The notes: a model not told the origin generated them from the letters alone. A stretch of DNA of 64,000 nucleotides from Roridomyces roridus (GCA_029378245.1 JARKIF010000011.1:186001-250000); one strand, 5' to 3'. Shown: positions 46,215 to 59,165, counted from the first letter of the stretch. Translations and numbers: made by a program.

Positions 46215-47167
46215 ATGCCTTTTCGGATGCCACTATCGTCTGTCGAGCACGCCCTCATTCTTTCCCTCTCCTATGTCCTCTGGAGGACTCTTCGCGGATT
46301 CTTCGTTCGCAACCCCCTAGACAATATCCCCGGGCCCCCTTCAGACTCGTTCCTCGCCGGTGCGCTATTTCTGCCTTGAGGACGCATGCATCGCTGACTA
46401 GTCCAACAGGTAATGTAGCGCAGCTGCATGGACCAGACGGTTTCGAGCTCCACCAATCCTTGGAACAAGACTACGACTCCGTCGTGCGGATACATGGTCT
46501 GTTCTATAACACAACGAAGAATGAGTGACACCGTGTTATAGCGTCTGTTTATAAGAGACTAGGTCTGTTCGGGGTCCGCTCATTCACACCGTCCCGCGTC
46601 CAATCAGCGCGCTCATAGCGGTTAACAGGCAACTCAGCTTTACGTATACGACTCTGTGGCTCTCAACAGCATCGTCATCAAAGATCAAGACTTGTATGAG
46701 GAATCTCCCGTTTTCTTGAGGTAAGTGTACTCGTAGACGACAGGCGAAGAGCACCGACGACATCGCAAGGTACTGGTACAGGCCTTCTCGACTCGAAACC
46801 TACGGGCTCATTCGTGCGACCCCAGATACCCACCCATACCTTTGATGAGCAGAATGTACGGCTCTCCTCGGTCTGTCTATCTTCGTTACTCATATATTGC
46901 AGAGTGACCCAAGACTGTATTCTCCCCTTGTCACGACCGATCCAAGGACTGGACAGCCAAATGATGGGTTTTATACCTCTTCAAAAATGTACAAGCGTTT
47001 ACATAACCATCTCCGCGGCCAACCACAACCCCGCCGTGTGGGGTGCCGACGCGCGGGAATTCAAGCCCGAGCGTTGGGAGAATGGGCGCTGCGACACCAA
47101 TAAATTGGAATCACAGCACTTCCGGCTCTTTGGCCCCCAAACCAGTTCCGTAAATCAGTGGATGTGA
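46215..47167 (+). pseudogene. Truncated cytochrome P450
   Basis: Starts MPFRMPLSSVEHALILSL with a signal anchor and the hinge NIPGPPSDSFL, then GNVAQLHGPDGFELHQSL, a typical P450 N-terminus. A second exon near 46635-46720 (LYVYDSVALNSIVIKD) matches the next block. The frame then jumps to a C-terminal fragment around 46960-47120: TISAANHNPAVWG and FKPERWENG (the P-E-R-W motif). The middle of the protein, including the I-helix Thr and the E-x-x-R pair, and the heme-binding Cys loop are absent. It is therefore a broken copy without activity. It is not a close repeat of the intact P450 at 37.4-39.4 kb. Confidence 0.7.
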
Positions 47168-48745
47168 CAGTCATCTCCCAAACACTCCCGTTCTCACCGA
47201 ACTTGCATCACCGAACGCCATCGCGATTTGATCACGAACCCATAAACGGACAGCTCACCTCCCTCGACCTTATTTGGCAATCCCGCGCTTCCGCAAGTCA
47301 CGCATCCCCACAGTACACTCGCATTTGTCATGCCCCCTCTCCATTCTTCGACCCCTGTGCACATAGCCTCCAGGGCAATGCCAAAAATGCAGACGAACAG
47401 CAATTCGCCGGTGCGAGAGCACTGCTACGGGCTTTTGCACTGGATTTGGCTGTGCCATGATTCCTGGTGACTCTATTTCTATTTATATCACAGCATTTTC
47501 CATCCTCAGATTACGAATCTGCTTATTTATTGGGGACGAATGGCGGACGTCGCGATCGCGGAGCAAAAACTTGAAATGCTCGTCGTAGGCGTTGCGCCGT
47601 CCTTTGGCACCCCAGAGAACGTCCGGGATCCCTTCCACGAAGGGTTCCAGCTCGTCATCGTCTGCGAGGGACAGCATCATCCAACACAGGGCGCGGTAGT
47701 CACGCTCCGCACAGTCTGCAGTCGCCCGTTTGGTCAGCAGATTGACCATTGAGGTATCCCTGGCAGACACCGGTGGGCCTTCCGTGGGTAATAATGCGTG
47801 CGAGAGAGTGCGAATTCGGCGGAAGATTTGCAAGAAGGCGGTGGAGAGTGGTGTTTGGTGCGGACAGTCGAGATAGACGAGCGGAAGGATGGTGAGGACG
47901 ACGTAAACGATGACCATTAGTGCGAGGATGCACCCCGACAGGATCATGATGCTGTGATTCACTGGGATTAGGAAGGCGACGAGGCCGACGTAGAAGCAAA
48001 TCAAGGAGGCGTGGAGGAGCAGGGGGAGAATCTCCATGACGGGAGGCTTCTTGATCCGAACCACCATCTAGGATGGTGCCCGGATTTCCACTCTATAGTG
48101 GCAAGGTCGCTAAGTCGTTGTAACGATGGTCTGGGGTTGGAAACCCGTACCTGAACACGACGAGTGGACTGCACGACGGTCATCTCCCCTGCCGCTGCGG
48201 TGGTATCTACTCCAGAAGTCCCTGGTCCGAGTTCGGATCGCGGAAGTAGTCATTATGGCAGTTTCTCGCTTCCCTCTCACGCCCCCGCTCTCTGCCAGAG
48301 CTGATACGAGCTGGCGCTGCTGTCTCCCCCCGCCGCGGTCGACAACGACGCTGGGCTTATGGGGGGTTTGAGCCACTCCCCGCCACACGCCACTCCACTC
48401 CCCGCTCTCTGACTCACCTCTTGCTTTGTTACGACGGGTCCGATGACTTGGGCAACGTGTATGGGAAAGGCCCTTTCAGCAGGGAGGAGTATGTGAGTTT
48501 TCGGACGCTTTCGACCTTCCTCTCTGACACGCGGCCCACTCTTCAGCATGGACGCACTGCCCCTTTCTTTCACGCCACTTCCTACTCCGGCAACCCACTT
48601 CCAAATGTCCCGCCTCGTTGCATGATTTCGATTCTTTGCGCGGCGTGCCCGACCACACTGTGACTGATATCGAGGGCGACGCTCTCCAGCACCAACGCAC
48701 AGCTTGATAAAACTTTGCTTCACAAACCCCTCTACATACAACAAT

Positions 48746-51700
48746 ATGGTCCAGAAACCCACCAAGTACACAGCCGCTAAGACCCGCCCCACGCTCGCCA
48801 GACGGGTCAAGACGAGCTCTGCGGCGTCCGACTATCATACAGCTGCCGAGGACCAGTCCGTCATCTCTGGCCAGGACTCCGTGACGCCGACCCCCTCCGG
48901 CATTGCTACTCTCGCTGCGGCTGCGGTCGCGGTTGCCGCCCAGAACTCCCTCGACAAATCCCAGAACGGGGAGGGTGAGAACTTTGTCCAAGGAGAATTC
49001 CAGGTGTGTACGCAATACTCATGACAAGAAATTCACTCAGGCACGCTTTGAACAGGCCGTGGTGAATAACACAATCACGGATGGTCCCAACGCTGATACG
49101 ACTGGTATCCGCGCAGGCGTGTAAACAGCGTAAAATCAAGACTTGGTACGCATACCAGCACCCCTCGATCCGGTGGTAGAATGATAGGAATAGAGCCGAG
49201 CTCCGAGCTGCTATTCAAATGTGTTCACAATGCATTGAGAGAGTTTCCAGTACACTACACTTGGCTGTTCGATCAGGAGACGGTTGTAGTGACTCGAATA
49301 GGCTTCCCGCGGGGACTCAGATATGCGGAGATACAGTTATCAAGGAGGATTAACAAGCCCAGACAATAGTCAGTGTTGGTTGAGAGTACAATCAAGTATT
49401 CTCTAGAGTCGGCGTGCAGTTGCACAGAGATTGATGTATTAAATCAAGTGGGAGTGCTTTCCTTGGAAGGGATGGCCTCCGCGGAAGTGTCCGAGATGAT
49501 GTATGAAGTGGCTGTTACAGCTGGATAATGTGTCAAGTGGTTGTCAAGCAATGTGGACTCGAGCCGCGGAGTTGCGCTGCATTTGCACTTTGGGATCAGA
49601 GACGAGAGTGACTCCGAGGGGTACCTCGTGGACTGGTCAAAGTCAGTGTAAAGGTACCAAAAGAGCGGGGCTCACATAGCCGAGTTGGGGGCAATATTAC
49701 CAATTGTTCTGAACATCCAGAAAGGAAATGACAAGTGGGCGAGTCGAACTCGTGCACTGGTACTAGTGTTTGATCATGTGATCACGGAACGGAGCGGAGC
49801 TGCGGCAGACGATCAAAGCAATGATCGGACATCACGGTCTGGACCAGGGCACAGGGTTGGCCCAGGGTTTCACCGCAGTCATGGCTAGCATGTCAGGATC
49901 TGCGCCAAGGCGGAGTTGGACCAATCAGAAGAGCTGTCAAGAAATGACACACACGTTGGGAGCCAGAAATAGCCTCGAGGACATAATCAGGGTGATGCAC
50001 ACCCGAGGGAAGGGACAATCTTTAGTCATAGTAGTTTAGACATGCCAAGCATGTAGAAAAGTATATAAACCCCACGGAACCTGAGGGTACAGGATCACAT
50101 CATGCCCCCCCTTCTAGGGACTCATGGGCATTGGTGTGGTCTTGTGTCTTCCTCGGAGATTTGTTGATTACATTCTTCTTGGTAGTAGCAATAGAAAAGC
50201 ACTTGTTTGGGTATAACTGAGGGATCTAAGTCAAGCTATAGACTTCTTGAGTTGCATTGAGTGTGTCTCCTAAAGGGCACTACTCTTCCTACACTTGCAT
50301 TTAAAGGTACCCGGGCTCTGGTCCAACCTGGTTCAGCTGCAGAAGCATACTTAAGGGGTAGTGGGTTGCCCTCTGCTCTGTAGTTCCTCTCCATGTTGTA
50401 TTGGGGTTGTAATTGGTGTGATTTGGTCGATGATAAACAGGAACAGAGTCAATTGGGACTTGGTGGTTCGGGTCATCGACTCCTCGAACTGGTTCGAGGC
50501 TTGTGTTTGGTTTTCAATCTACAATATAAAAAGACTTATTGCTGCATTGCAAACCCTTGTGTCGTATTCGAGTATAAAGCCTTGCAGTAGGCCTCTTGAA
50601 AGAGATCTAGTCGGTCCGAGGACTTGTTCGAGAAGCTGAACAAAGACCGAAACCGTTGATATCAAGTGAGCTGTATGCTCCGCGGAGTGTGCTTGAAGTC
50701 GAGTGGGACGTTCAATCTTACCTATATACTTTAGGGTGACCCCGAACTCAACCGTAGTCGAAGTTGACTGGCCCTGGCTGGGGTGTTGGATGTTTTGGTA
50801 GTTGGTGTTATGGTGTTGGGGTTTTGTGGGTTTGTTGCCTTTTGGGTAGCACTCCGCAGACTCAGCCATTGCTGCTCCACATTCACACTTCACTGGTGCG
50901 CAGTTACAGACGTTTCAACGCCGGACGTATCGCCCAATATGTGAGTGCCTCGATGTGGTCTGATCAACGGCCCTAATGCCTGTTTAAGGACGAGCGCAGT
51001 CAAAGCGTGGTCAGCGACGTTGCGAGCGTCGTCTCGTACAGCGGCTCCGATGTCGGGCTCAACACCCACTATGGAGTCAACGAAGTCGCCGCCCTCCGTG
51101 GCCAGAGCGTGGTCAGCGATTACACCACGGACACCGACAGCGTCGTTTCGGCCGATGCTCGTGTCGGTGGGTATGCGATCTACACCAATGAAGACGGGAG
51201 GTACGGACGCTTGGAGGACGAGATGGTCGCTGGCACTGGAGGTGGCATACAGGGTGGCTACGTACGTCCTCCTCCCTTCTCGTATACACCCAAACTCATA
51301 CCTCATGCAGATCCAGTCCGGCTCAGAGCTCTCGGACTTTAGCGATGAGTCTCGCCCTGCCTCGCCTGCGGGGGAGGAGGAGGAGATGCTCAACGTCCTC
51401 GTCGCTCGGAGACGCAAAGAGCAGGAGACACAGCGGGTCATCGACGCCAACATTGCCGCCCTCCCCTCCACCCCGAACTCCCCGAACTCCCACGCAAAGC
51501 GCAAGCGCGACGACAAACGCCCACAGCGCCCAGTCAAGAGTGACGTTGAGTCCGAGGATGATTCTGGTGACAAACGCCGTTTCGAGCGCGACATGCGGAA
51601 GGCTGTGGGCCTCTCCCTCCTCCCTCAGCGTGCCCCTCCTGCGCATGGCGCATCTAGCTCCCGTCTCAGCCCTGGCTCACCAAAACGCCAGAAAGCTGAG

Positions 51701-53029
51701 GTACATCGGAGCTATGCCGACGCTGTTTCCACTCCCGCTACGCCGAGGGCTCGTGTGCCCGTTGCATGCGCTCCTGCCGCTTCTGCCCCTCCGGTCTTCA
51801 TGCCCCCAGTTTTTGTGGCTCCTGGACCCGCCGCTCAAGCTCCCGCTGCGGCACCCCCTGTTGCGGTGACACCCGCTCCAGCGCCTGCTCCCCATCCCGC
51901 AGCCAACGCCGCCGCTAGTGCGACTGCCGTTCCCGTCGCTGCCCAGGCACCAGCTGCCGTCGCTGATGCTTATACCTGGGCGACAGTCAACGGTGGCATG
52001 CCGTCCGGCCGCTTCATGCTCATTCGGCATGACACTCTCCCTCTCTGTGGTCGCACCCCCGAGGCGATGCTCGGGCGTCTGCGCGTTGAGATTCTGGAGC
52101 AGTGGGCTGCTGTACCGGGGGTGAAACTCCTCGTCGTGCTGTCCGGGTTTGAAGGGACTACCGGGCAGAAGCGTGAAGCACTCCTGGACATTCTGGTCGG
52201 AGCCACCAATGCCCTCCGTAACTCCTTTGTCATCGGCATCCCTCCCACTGGCAACGACGTCTGGATGGTTGCGGGTCTTCCGGAGAATGTGGCTAACAGT
52301 TTGGTCGCCGCTGGGAGGATTGTCACGACGGGTCGACTTGTCGCGGTATACTCGTTCCAGCCAGCCATCCCCAACTTCCTCGGGTCAATCCTCGGTTTCA
52401 TCGGTTTCACGGACGCTCACCAAGTCTGGCTGCTACTTACCCAGATGCTCCGTGGTAACCGCGCCTTTACGGAATTCATCACTCGTAACAGCGACAACGT
52501 TCCCGCCAACATTCCTGCCGATGAGACTGTGGAGGCAGTGATCAACACCCTTTATGTGCACGCCGTTGAGGTCACCAACCGCTCGGGGCAGGTCAAGCCC
52601 GCCTGGAGTGTCTACATGTATGTGCCGACCTCCTCCGCCGAGGCTTGGGACACTCTTCGCCGCCTTTTCCGCTCCATGTCTCTCGACACCGCTTTCAACG
52701 GGTCTGGCCGCGTTGTCCCCAACTTCCGCTGCCGCATCGACACAGCTACCGACCATGCCACTGAGCACTGCCCGTTGCTTGCGCTCCCCAACTGGATTGG
52801 TCCCACCGTTGCCTCCCTCGATGCCATCCGCGCTGCCAACGCGAACGCCCAGAAACCCCCCCGCGGTGATGCCACCGACTCGATGCTCGGCGGGTCCAAG
52901 CAGATTAAGAAGCAGTGGGGCCCCGACAAACCGAAGGTGAACGCAAAGGAGACGAAGTGGAAGGGGAAGGGCAAGGACCGCTCGGGCTCGGGCAAGTTTG
53001 ATGCTTGGGACCCCAACTCTGACGTCTAG
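48746..53029 (+). CDS. LINE ORF1 (gag-like), three introns, interrupted by an LTR-like element
   Basis: Proposed exons are 48746-49003, 49041-49093 plus 50922-50940 (one exon split by the LTR), 50989-51261 and 51311-53029. They join in phase 0 throughout to about 773 residues. Introns are 37, 48 and 49 bp. The second has GTGAGT, a CTAAT branch site and AAG; the third ends ATGCAG. Read unspliced, each gives a stop or shift. The protein is low-complexity early (A/S/T-rich), then acidic and Lys/Arg-rich, then has a Pro/Ala-rich linker, followed by a folded C-terminal domain around TWATVNGGMPSGRFMLIRHD and IPPTGNDVWMVAGLPENVAN, and a basic tail. No named domain was assigned. It is the ORF1 position of the LINE and should bind RNA. 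Confidence 0.7.
49094..50917 (+). mobile_element. LTR-like element, copy B (solo-LTR type), inside the LINE
   Basis: Starts TGATACG and ends CGTTTCA. The flanking bases ACGC at 49090-49093 and 50918-50921 form a 4-bp target-site duplication. Removing the element and one ACGC rejoins the LINE ORF1 frame (P-N-A-G-R). It is a direct repeat of the element at 4924-6920 and shares a TATATAAA box at 50062-50069. It has a 70-bp segment at about 49637-49706 that the other copy lacks. No retroviral-type coding frame is seen. It therefore inserted after the LINE. Confidence 0.85.
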
Positions 53030-53893
53030 GTATCGTGGTATCTGTTAAATAGATTTTATGTTCCCATGTATGCATTTCAATAAAGATATAAGTTCCTCAT
53101 CCCCTCTCCTGTGCGCGCGTCGAGTTGGGATAAATGTGCACTTTAATTTTCAATTAGAAGTTGACGGGAATCTGTATTGACCAGGGCTACGCGTCGTTTG
53201 AAGGGTAAAGTCGCGGATTCTTACCCACTCTGGTGTAGATACAGTGGCGAGGAGGCCCAAATATACCGACCGTACGCGGGACGGGAAAGCCGAATCGTCT
53301 ATAGAGTTTAGAACTGCGGCGACCCCTCGAGGTCAGGACTAGCCGTGTCGAGAGACTAAAGCGACGGGGAAAGGTTGGGCTCCCATTCTCCCTTCTGAGT
53401 ACCCCAAGCAGGTCCCCCTTGGAGACAGGGATAGTCTACCCCGTACCCGGAGGTGGTGGTTGGCACCCGGACTACGTAGGGCAACTGCGTCAAACACTTA
53501 TGAAAATAATCGGCGCGCGGATGAAACGGTACACGGTTACAGCCTCCCTGGCACCGGAGGGGCTGCGAGTGTCACCGCCACTCACGACCCCAATGACGAA
53601 GCTAGGGAGATCGGTTGCGGACATGCCGGTGGGGGAGTAGAGGAAGAGCGGAGCGAGCGAGAGGAGGTGAGTCGTCAAGAGACGGCAAACCTTCTCCCTG
53701 GCACTGCACGATCTCCAAATCCTGCCCAGCGTCGAAGTACGAGGCACCAGCTGAGGTCAGACGGGAATGCCCATGATGTTGACCGTACGGCACAAACGGA
53801 ACGAGCGAGGCGGGTGCCTCGGGCTTCGAATGCACAGAATAGACACGTACAGAACGAACATGCGGTACACCCGCACACACAGGCGTCGCGTAG
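53030..53893 (+). other. LINE region between ORF1 and ORF2
   Basis: Includes an AATAAA near 53080 just after ORF1. A long plus-strand frame (53460-53966) reads GGGVEEERSEREE and similar charged sequence in a different frame from ORF2; it may be the true upstream part of ORF2 through a frame change, or part of the intergenic linker. Confidence 0.45.
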
Positions 53894-56800
53894 GGAAGGA
53901 GGGCACGTTCCCCCGAGACCAGCGCGACGACAGAGAGGCGTCCCGAGAGGCGACCCTCTTTCCTGACACAGAAGCGACGACGCCAGCAGAAAAGAACAAC
54001 AAGAATATCGCGGAACACAAGGGCCGAGTTCACCTTTGGAGGTTTGAACATCAATGGTCGAAGGAAGAAGTCGATACGACACCCCGAACACAAATGGCAC
54101 GACCTGAACAGACTGCTTTTTGACGAGAAATTGGGGATTCCGGTCATCTCGGAGACGCATATGTCTGCCGAGCAAGTGGACGAAATCCGGGAGAGTCACC
54201 TCAACAGAAGGATGGAGATTTACCATACCTCGTGCCCAGACAATCCAAGCACGAAAGGGGTAGCGATTATAATTAATAAAGAACTACTTAGCGTGCAAGA
54301 TATAGAGGAGATGTGCCTGATACCGGGGAGAGCTCTGATGCTTAAAATTCCTTGGCATATGAAACGAGTCATTACCGTGCTGGGAGTTTACGCACCGGCA
54401 GATTCGGGGGAAGAGAACGCCAAATTCTGGGATGAATTGACCGAAATGTGGTTGCAGAAACCGAACATCGCAGTCCCGGACATCGTGGGCGGGGACTTTA
54501 ATCTCACTCCCGAAATGATTGACCGCCTGCCGCATAGATGCGACCATCCGAGAGCGCTGGAGGCACTGGCGAGATTCAAAACGGTGCTGGGGCTCGGTGA
54601 TGGTTTCACAGCGACGTATCCGGATGAAAAAGCTTACACATATACAAGCACGCGGCAGCCCCCGACTTTCGCGAGGCTCGACTACATCTTAGTCTCCCCC
54701 GAACTGCAGAAGACATGCAGAGACTGGAAGATCAGTGACGCCGCCGGAAACCTGAGTGACCATAAGCTTACAACTGTTCGCATTCGAGCTCCGGGGTCAC
54801 CGTATATTGGGAAGGGGTGTTATGCAATCCCTGAGTTTGTTGTACAGGATGACAGGTATATAGCGGACGTGATTCGCGTGGGCTCGGCACTCGAAGCCCA
54901 TATACGCCCAGACGGGTCGGCGGAAGAAACGCTGCAGCTGGAATATAACAGTTTTAAGGAATACATGAGGGACGAAGGGCGCCGACACGCAAAGGAATCA
55001 AAAGGTGCCACACACCAAAAGAAATGCAAGCTGGCGGCTGAGCGAGATCAGCTCCTGAGTGAGCATGATCCTCCCGGCTCGGAGACGGTTGGCACTGATG
55101 GAATACCTGGCCCCGACCACGAGACCGTGATACGGGACAAATTGGCGTCCGTTGAGAAGAAAATTAGTGAACTGGTTTCACTCGAGAGAGATCGAGCACG
55201 GACCGCGACCAGAGTCGGGTTCCATGGGCAGACGGAGAGGCTGACAAAGTTCTCAGTCAACCTACACAAAGATAAGACCCCGCGTGATACGCTGGATATG
55301 CTTAGAATGACAGACACAGTCCCAGAACAATCTTGCCGGAGATCGGACGAGATGGCCAGCCTGGCCAAGGGTTACTACGAGGATCTACAGTGAGATGAGA
55401 CAGAAACAGACCTGGGAAGAAAGGATAGAGTAATTGAGGAAGTGACGGGCTACCTGGAGTCTCACGCGGGGGAGCCCGAGATGACCGAGCTGGCGAAACC
55501 CGTGTCCGAAGAGAATGTACTCAACGCCCTTGTGCACTCGAAGAAGGGCTCTGCCCCAGGGGTTGACGGAATCCCAAATACCCTTTGGTTACGGCTGCAT
55601 AGAGATTTTGTTAGATCCGAGAAGACGCCGAGAAAAGACAGCGAACCTCGCCCAGCCACCCTAAACATTGTCCGGGTGCTCACTTGTGTCTTCAATGACA
55701 TTGAGCTGAATGGCGTCCGGGAAGGCCACCCTTTCTCGACGGGGTGGATGTGCCCTATACATAAGAAGAAAGACCCAACGGATATTGCAAATTACCGTCC
55801 CATAACAGTACTTAACACAGATTACAGACTGTTCACGAAGGCCCTCTCGAACAAATTGTCGAAAATAGCTCCAAAGCTGATAAACAGGGATCAGGCCGGT
55901 TTCATGAAAGGGCGGAGGATACAGGACCTTGTATACCTGGCTATGGAAGTGGTAGACTACGACGAGGACGATCTGCAGAATGGGGTCATTGTCGCTCTTG
56001 ACCAAGAAAAAGCGTATGATAAGACATCACATAGATATCTCTGGGCTGTCCTACGCCGACTCGGAATTCCAGACCTCTTCATAGACACAGTACAATCCCT
56101 TTATAGGGAAGCGAAGACACACGTAGTGATAAATGGAGAAATAAGCCCCGCTTTTGAGGTGACCCGCGGGGTCCGCCAGGGAGACCCACTCTCCTGCTTG
56201 CTGTTCAATCTAGCAATAGAACCCTTGGCCGAAATGCTGCGCCGGTCGGGTTTCAAGGGATACGAGGTGGACGCGATCGTAAAGAATGTGATTGTCAAGA
56301 TGTACGCCGACGACACTACAGTTTATTTGCATGAGTCGGACAGCTTTGCCGCCCTGCAACAAATTCTAGACAAGTGGTGCTCGGCATCCAGTGCGAAATT
56401 TAATGTGGGTAAGACGGAGATCATACCTTTCGGCACCCCCGAGTTTAGGCGTGGTTTGACTGAGTCACGTATACGGTAGGCTCAACGGTGACGACCAGCC
56501 GATCCCCGAAAACGTGCATATAGCGGCCGAGGGGGAGGCGGTGAGAATTCTCGGAGGCTTCATCGGGAACGGTGTTGACGCCTTCGCCGTTTGGGGACCG
56601 ACAGTAGAAAAGATCGACAGCACAATTGAGAGATGGGAACGAAGCCACCCGACACTAGAATCAAAACGCCATGTTATCCAGATGGCGTTCGGGGGTATGA
56701 CCCAATACCTGGTGATGATGAACGACATGCCTGCAAATTTACTGAAAGGATTAAAGAAATCCATGAGGCGTTTCATAAATGGAGGCCGAGGGTCCGCACC

Positions 56801-58239
56801 GATCAGCCTTGAAATGCTCTCGGAGCCGATTGATAAGGGAGGGAAGAATATCTTAGACATTGAGGCTCGGAACGACGCAATTGCCCTGTTAAAGTTGAGA
56901 GACTTCCTAGACCTGTCGCCGAGACGTACAGAGTGGGCGAGAATAGCAAATAGACGGCTGATCAAGAGGGACGTGAAGGCGTCCAAAGTCGCGGAGAGCT
57001 CATATGTAAGCCCCTTCCTCCAGTCCTGGGCACCGAACTCCCGGAGGTATCCGAAGCATATGAAGACGGCGCTCAAGGCAGCGGATAAGTACGGAATAAT
57101 TTTTGATACGCTAGACCCACCCCCAGAGATCCAGAGAGCGCTCCCGATGTTCCACCACTTCGGTCAGGACTCCTCGAAACGCAAACGAAACAACGGCCGG
57201 GTTTTCGAGTGCCTCAGGGAGAGCCATGCAGTTCAAACCATCGGAGATGGTATGGATGCCGCGATGCGGTTGAACGATCCTGGCCACGTTAACTATGCTG
57301 GCTGTCCCTGTGACGCATGTGAGCACGACCGAGACGATGAGTACTGTAGCAACCCCGATGCGTGCGCACGTTAGCGTCCCAAAGGACCTAAGTCTCCATG
57401 GTGCGAAACTCGCTACGATGACACAGCGACAGCTTTATGTCCAAATCAAAGCCCTACGCGGTAGAGTGGAAAGGCCAGCCACGGTGGCGCGTGTTGCACT
57501 GGTTAGTGAGGCGATTAGGGACGTGACAGGGCAATGGCCGACGGAGGCGCAGGTTTGGAGATCCATCAGACACAAGGACCTCTCGAAAGGTGTCAAATCC
57601 TTCCTGTACAATGCCATGCATGACGCACAAAGAATTGGAAAATACTGGAAGCACATACCAGAGTGCGGTGACAGGGAGATGTGCGTCACATGCGGGGTGA
57701 GGGAAGACCTCGAGCACGTCCTCCTCAAGTGCGAACGAGTAGGACAAAACCAAATATGGACCCATGCGAAGGAACTGTGGCTCCAAAAGCACCCCGACTG
57801 GCCGGAGCTGTCACTAGGGACAGTATTGGGATGCGGGTTCATGACGGTGAAGGACGAGAGAGGTAGGACTCTCACGGGTGCCAGCCGGCTTCTCCGGATC
57901 TTGATGTCCGAGTCTACGTATCTTATCTGGAAGCTGCGGAATGAGTGTGTGATCCGCAATGATGGGGTTGCCCCGAGCGAGCGGGAGGTCTCGCAGTGAC
58001 GGAGGCACTCACTGAATATTCGCCTGGATTTGGACAGAGCTATGGCGAGCAGCTGGGAAAAGTTCCCCGGGAAGCCACTAGCCGTGGAGGTCCTTGAGAC
58101 TTGGGCCTCTGCCCTCGAAGATGAGGACCAGCTCCCCGCAAATTGGATCAAGCACCCCAGGGTTTTAGTGGGTGCCGCGAGGTATCCCTATAGCCCGCCG
58201 ATTCGCCGAGTTACCGACCGGCGCGGCAGGCATAGGTGA
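53894..58239 (+). pseudogene. LINE ORF2: AP endonuclease plus reverse transcriptase, with four lesions
   Basis: Frame opens after a TAG at 53891-53893. The endonuclease domain shows LNINGR, PVISETHMSAEQ, VGGDFNLTPEMID, ARLDYILVSPE and SDHKLTTVRI, the standard motif order for AP-type nicking. The reverse transcriptase shows GSAPGVDGIP, NYRPITVLNTDYRLFTKALS, IVALDQEKAYDKTSH, TRGVRQGDPLSCLLFNLAIE and KMYADDTTVYL, with the YADD catalytic pair. A CCHC motif, CVTCGVREDLEHVLLKC, lies near 57685-57735. Lesions: a TGA at 55391-55393, a one-base shift near 56460, a shift near 57370, and a TGA at 57997-57999. Both TGAs sit where a CGA codon could have decayed. Without them the frame continues to 58239. 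Confidence 0.85.
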
Positions 58240-58414
58240 GCGCGGAACCCCACACTGCCGCTACGGCGGCGTGCAGCTGTGCATTTCCCTGGGCGGTGTT
58301 TCTCATGCTTGGTTGCGGCCCAAACTGGTGCCGCACACATCTACGCGGGGTTGGGGCTGACCTATTGTCTAGTTGCCTCATCTTTGACGATTAAAAATCC
58401 CTATTCGTACCACC

Positions 58415-58437
58415 AAAAAAAAAAAAAAAAAAAAAAA
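58415..58437 (+). repeat. Poly(A) tract, 3' end of the LINE
   Basis: 23 adenines immediately before the right target-site copy. Confidence 0.85.
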
Positions 58438-58638
58438 GAGAATCTCCACGACCGCGTGCATATTGAAGCGTTTGAGCCCATAGTAGAGGTAGGTGTAGAT
58501 CCGTGCGCGGACGACGGGGGCGGAGCGCAGCTCGGATTTGTGCTGGAACTCACGAGCCCATTGTTCCACCAAGGTCGCGATCAGAGCACACGACAGGCTG
58601 AGTCCTAGACTCACAAACCAGAGCGCGTTGCATATGAC

Positions 58639-59165
58639 TAGTGATCGTCACGGGTCTCCCGCGGGTATTCGCGCTACGACCCGTACCCGTACCCGCCAAA
58701 ACCCGTACCCGCGATGACGGGTACGGGTCTCGCGGCGGGTCGGCAGGTGACCCATGACCCGTGAAACCCGCAGCGGGTTTTTGAGCTGCTGGTGGGTTTA
58801 GCCACTGAGATCATCCATGAAGCACTGAAATACGCCTACAGAACGCGGAAATCTGCGTGGAATCAACGGGAAGTGGGCACAATCAAATGCCGAGTTCAAT
58901 TAACCAAGATTTGATTTGTCTGGATCAAGCGGCAGAGTGCCGGCAGCTCACCAGCGGCGTCATCGGCGTTGATTTCCACCATTCGAGCCAGTCCTCGTCT
59001 TCAGCGTGCTCGTGGAAGGTGTATTCGGCGGTGTCTGTGCTATTCCCACGGGCTGCGGCGGGTACCCGCGGGTCTGCAAAAAATTCAACTGCCGACCCGG
59101 ACCCGTACCCGTAGGTACCCGTACCCGTGACCCGCGGCGGGTTGCCCTACCCGTGACGAACACTA
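58639..59165. mobile_element. hAT-type MITE, 527 bp, in the DUF6535 gene
   Basis: Inverted ends TAGTGATCGTCACGGGT and TAGTGTTCGTCACGGGT. An exact 8-bp target-site duplication, CATATGAC, lies at 58631-58638 and 59166-59173. ACCCGT/ACGGGT palindromes fill both sides, as in the 2.7-kb element at 30-32.7 kb. Removing it joins SSVI to CNALWF in the DUF6535 frame. Confidence 0.92.

Larger units (their letters stand above)
48042..58437 (+). mobile_element. LINE (non-LTR) retrotransposon, L1/Tx1-like, about 8.6 kb plus an inserted LTR
   Basis: Both ends are defined. Left flank 48027-48041 GAGAATCTCCATGAC and right flank 58438-58452 GAGAATCTCCACGAC form a 15-bp target-site duplication with one difference. 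The right end carries a 23-bp poly(A) tract (58415-58437). Inside are a 5' UTR (48042-48745), ORF1 with three introns (48746-53029), a 3' part of ORF1 transcript and an ORF2 (53894-58239) with AP endonuclease, reverse transcriptase and a C-terminal CCHC motif. It is inserted in the coding exon of a DUF6535 gene. The LTR-like element at 49094-50917 lies inside ORF1. ORF2 has two stops and two shifts, so this copy cannot move alone. Confidence 0.9.

Noticed and set aside
48042..48745. Separate host gene at the left end of the LINE
   Set aside because: The target-site duplication at 48027-48041 places this sequence inside the LINE, as its 5' UTR.
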